A DNA stretch of 64,000 bases from CBDDEC01 sp965226785 (lineage in GTDB: Bacteria > Chloroflexota > Dehalococcoidia > UBA2979): contig CBDDEC010000002.1 of NCBI GenBank assembly GCA_965226785.1, positions 248,001 to 312,000 on the forward strand, given 5' to 3'. The notes under the pieces were generated by a model, which saw nothing but the letters and a program-made list of their open reading frames with translations, ran no database searches and had not been told where the DNA came from. Both the position numbers and the translations under genes were made by a program. This document shows, piece by piece, positions 63,557-64,000 of this stretch (positions are counted from its first letter, which is position 1; every line of letters begins with the position of its first letter).

Positions 63557-64000
63557 GGCTCTGTCAGATCTGAGGGCTCGAGTTGTGTGGTCTAGCCTCG
63601 TCCGAGCATTGACGAGGAGACATCGGTGAACTGTCCGCACTGCGCATCCGTCGCCACGACCAGACGCCGGGCGCGCACGACTCTCGGCTACCGGCGGTGC
63701 CCCGCAGTCAACTGCCGCTCGTGCAAGCGTCGCTTCAACGAGCGAACCGGCACGCCGTTCAACGATCTCCAGGTCCCGACCGACGTGGTGCTCCTCGCGG
63801 TGCTGTGGCGTCTCCGCTACAAGCTGAGCTTCCGCGACATCGCAGAGATGCTGCTTCAACGCGGCGTTGAGGTCACGCACGAGACCGTCCGAGAGTGGGA
63901 GTTTCGGTTCGCCCCACTGCTCGCCGACCAGCTCCGTGCCAAGCGACGAGCTCGAGCGGGCGAGTCGTGGTACCTCGACGAGACCTATGTGAAGGTCGCC
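63557..64000 (+). mobile_element. IS6-type element, 5' part (runs off the window)
   Basis: The terminus GGCTCTGTCAGATCTGAG begins at 63557, one base different from the full copy. The transposase gene follows at 63626. The other end lies beyond the window. Confidence 0.85.
63626..64000 (+). CDS. IS6-family transposase, N-terminal 125 residues
   Basis: It starts at GTG 63626 with GAGGAG upstream. NCPHCASVATTRRRARTTLG, then an extra Cys pair (CPAVNCRSCKRRF) and the ERTGTPFNDLQVPTDVVLLA block, followed by DETYVKVA at the edge. It is clearly related to but diverged from the transposase at 15903, with a four-residue insertion in the zinc ribbon. It is open to the end of the window. Confidence 0.88.
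   Translation, partial: MNCPHCASVATTRRRARTTLGYRRCPAVNCRSCKRRFNERTGTPFNDLQVPTDVVLLAVLWRLRYKLSFRDIAEMLLQRGVEVTHETVREWEFRFAPLLADQLRAKRRARAGESWYLDETYVKVA

Overview
The window is a GC-rich bacterial segment that mixes intact catabolic operons with a dense graveyard of mobile elements, truncated genes and defence-gene remnants. The host is most likely a soil or marine member of the Chloroflexota (Dehalococcoidia/SAR202-like) or an actinobacterium-like lineage. This is inferred from the gene repertoire and not from any marker gene: several luciferase-like monooxygenases, CaiB/BaiF CoA-transferases, DUF1501/DUF1800 proteins, and a Tat-exported lipoprotein with an Ala-Thr-rich linker. No rRNA or complete tRNA is present.

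Layout. 1-3.2 kb: the end of a DrmC-like phospholipase D gene (suggesting a DISARM locus just outside), transposon and transporter debris, then an intact 665-residue SEFIR-domain protein. 3.5-4.3 kb: a transposase lacking its catalytic core. 4.4-8.0 kb: putA for proline catabolism. 8-13.3 kb: a broken DUF35 gene, a secreted protein, two abutting copies of a 1118-bp IS, and an integrase remnant. 13.3-16.8 kb: a CoA-transferase, the first copy of a 335-bp repeat and an IS6-type element. 16.8-28 kb: decayed defence and accessory DNA, with a nuclease fragment, a tRNA-Gly 3' fragment, a RAMA-like protein, the start of cas8e/casA, a toxin-antitoxin pair, small regulators, more IS copies and the second 335-bp copy with a pseudo-tRNA. 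28-30.5 kb: a signal-peptide-less HNH/Excalibur nuclease fused to a 5'-truncated IS3, and a broken RecB-like nuclease.

30.5-32.5 kb carries a flavin monooxygenase plus a carboxymuconolactone-decarboxylase-like gene. The same 1.94-kb block recurs inverted at 54.5-56.5 kb. Between the copies lie broken echA and CoA-transferase genes, an intact DUF1800-DUF1501-NHL operon, an acyl-CoA carboxylase subunit, a fused double CoA-transferase, a peptide/nickel-type ABC importer lacking its ATPases, a broken acyl-CoA dehydrogenase, a carboxylesterase, a PPOX-type protein, another full IS copy, and an intact tyrosine recombinase followed by a tRNA-Gly(CCC) 3' end (probable attachment site). 56.7-64 kb: regulator and PEP-mutase fragments, an alpha/beta-hydrolase plus monooxygenase operon, kinase and ABC fragments, the fourth full IS copy, an HSL-type esterase, and the start of another IS6-type element.

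Functionally, the intact genes suggest uptake and CoA-dependent or oxygenase-dependent breakdown of organic compounds. The accessory DNA looks like an island shaped by a tRNA-Gly-targeting recombinase and at least five IS families (IS3, IS6, IS21, IS110 and the rve-type element). All assignments were made by reading the sequence; no database search was possible.
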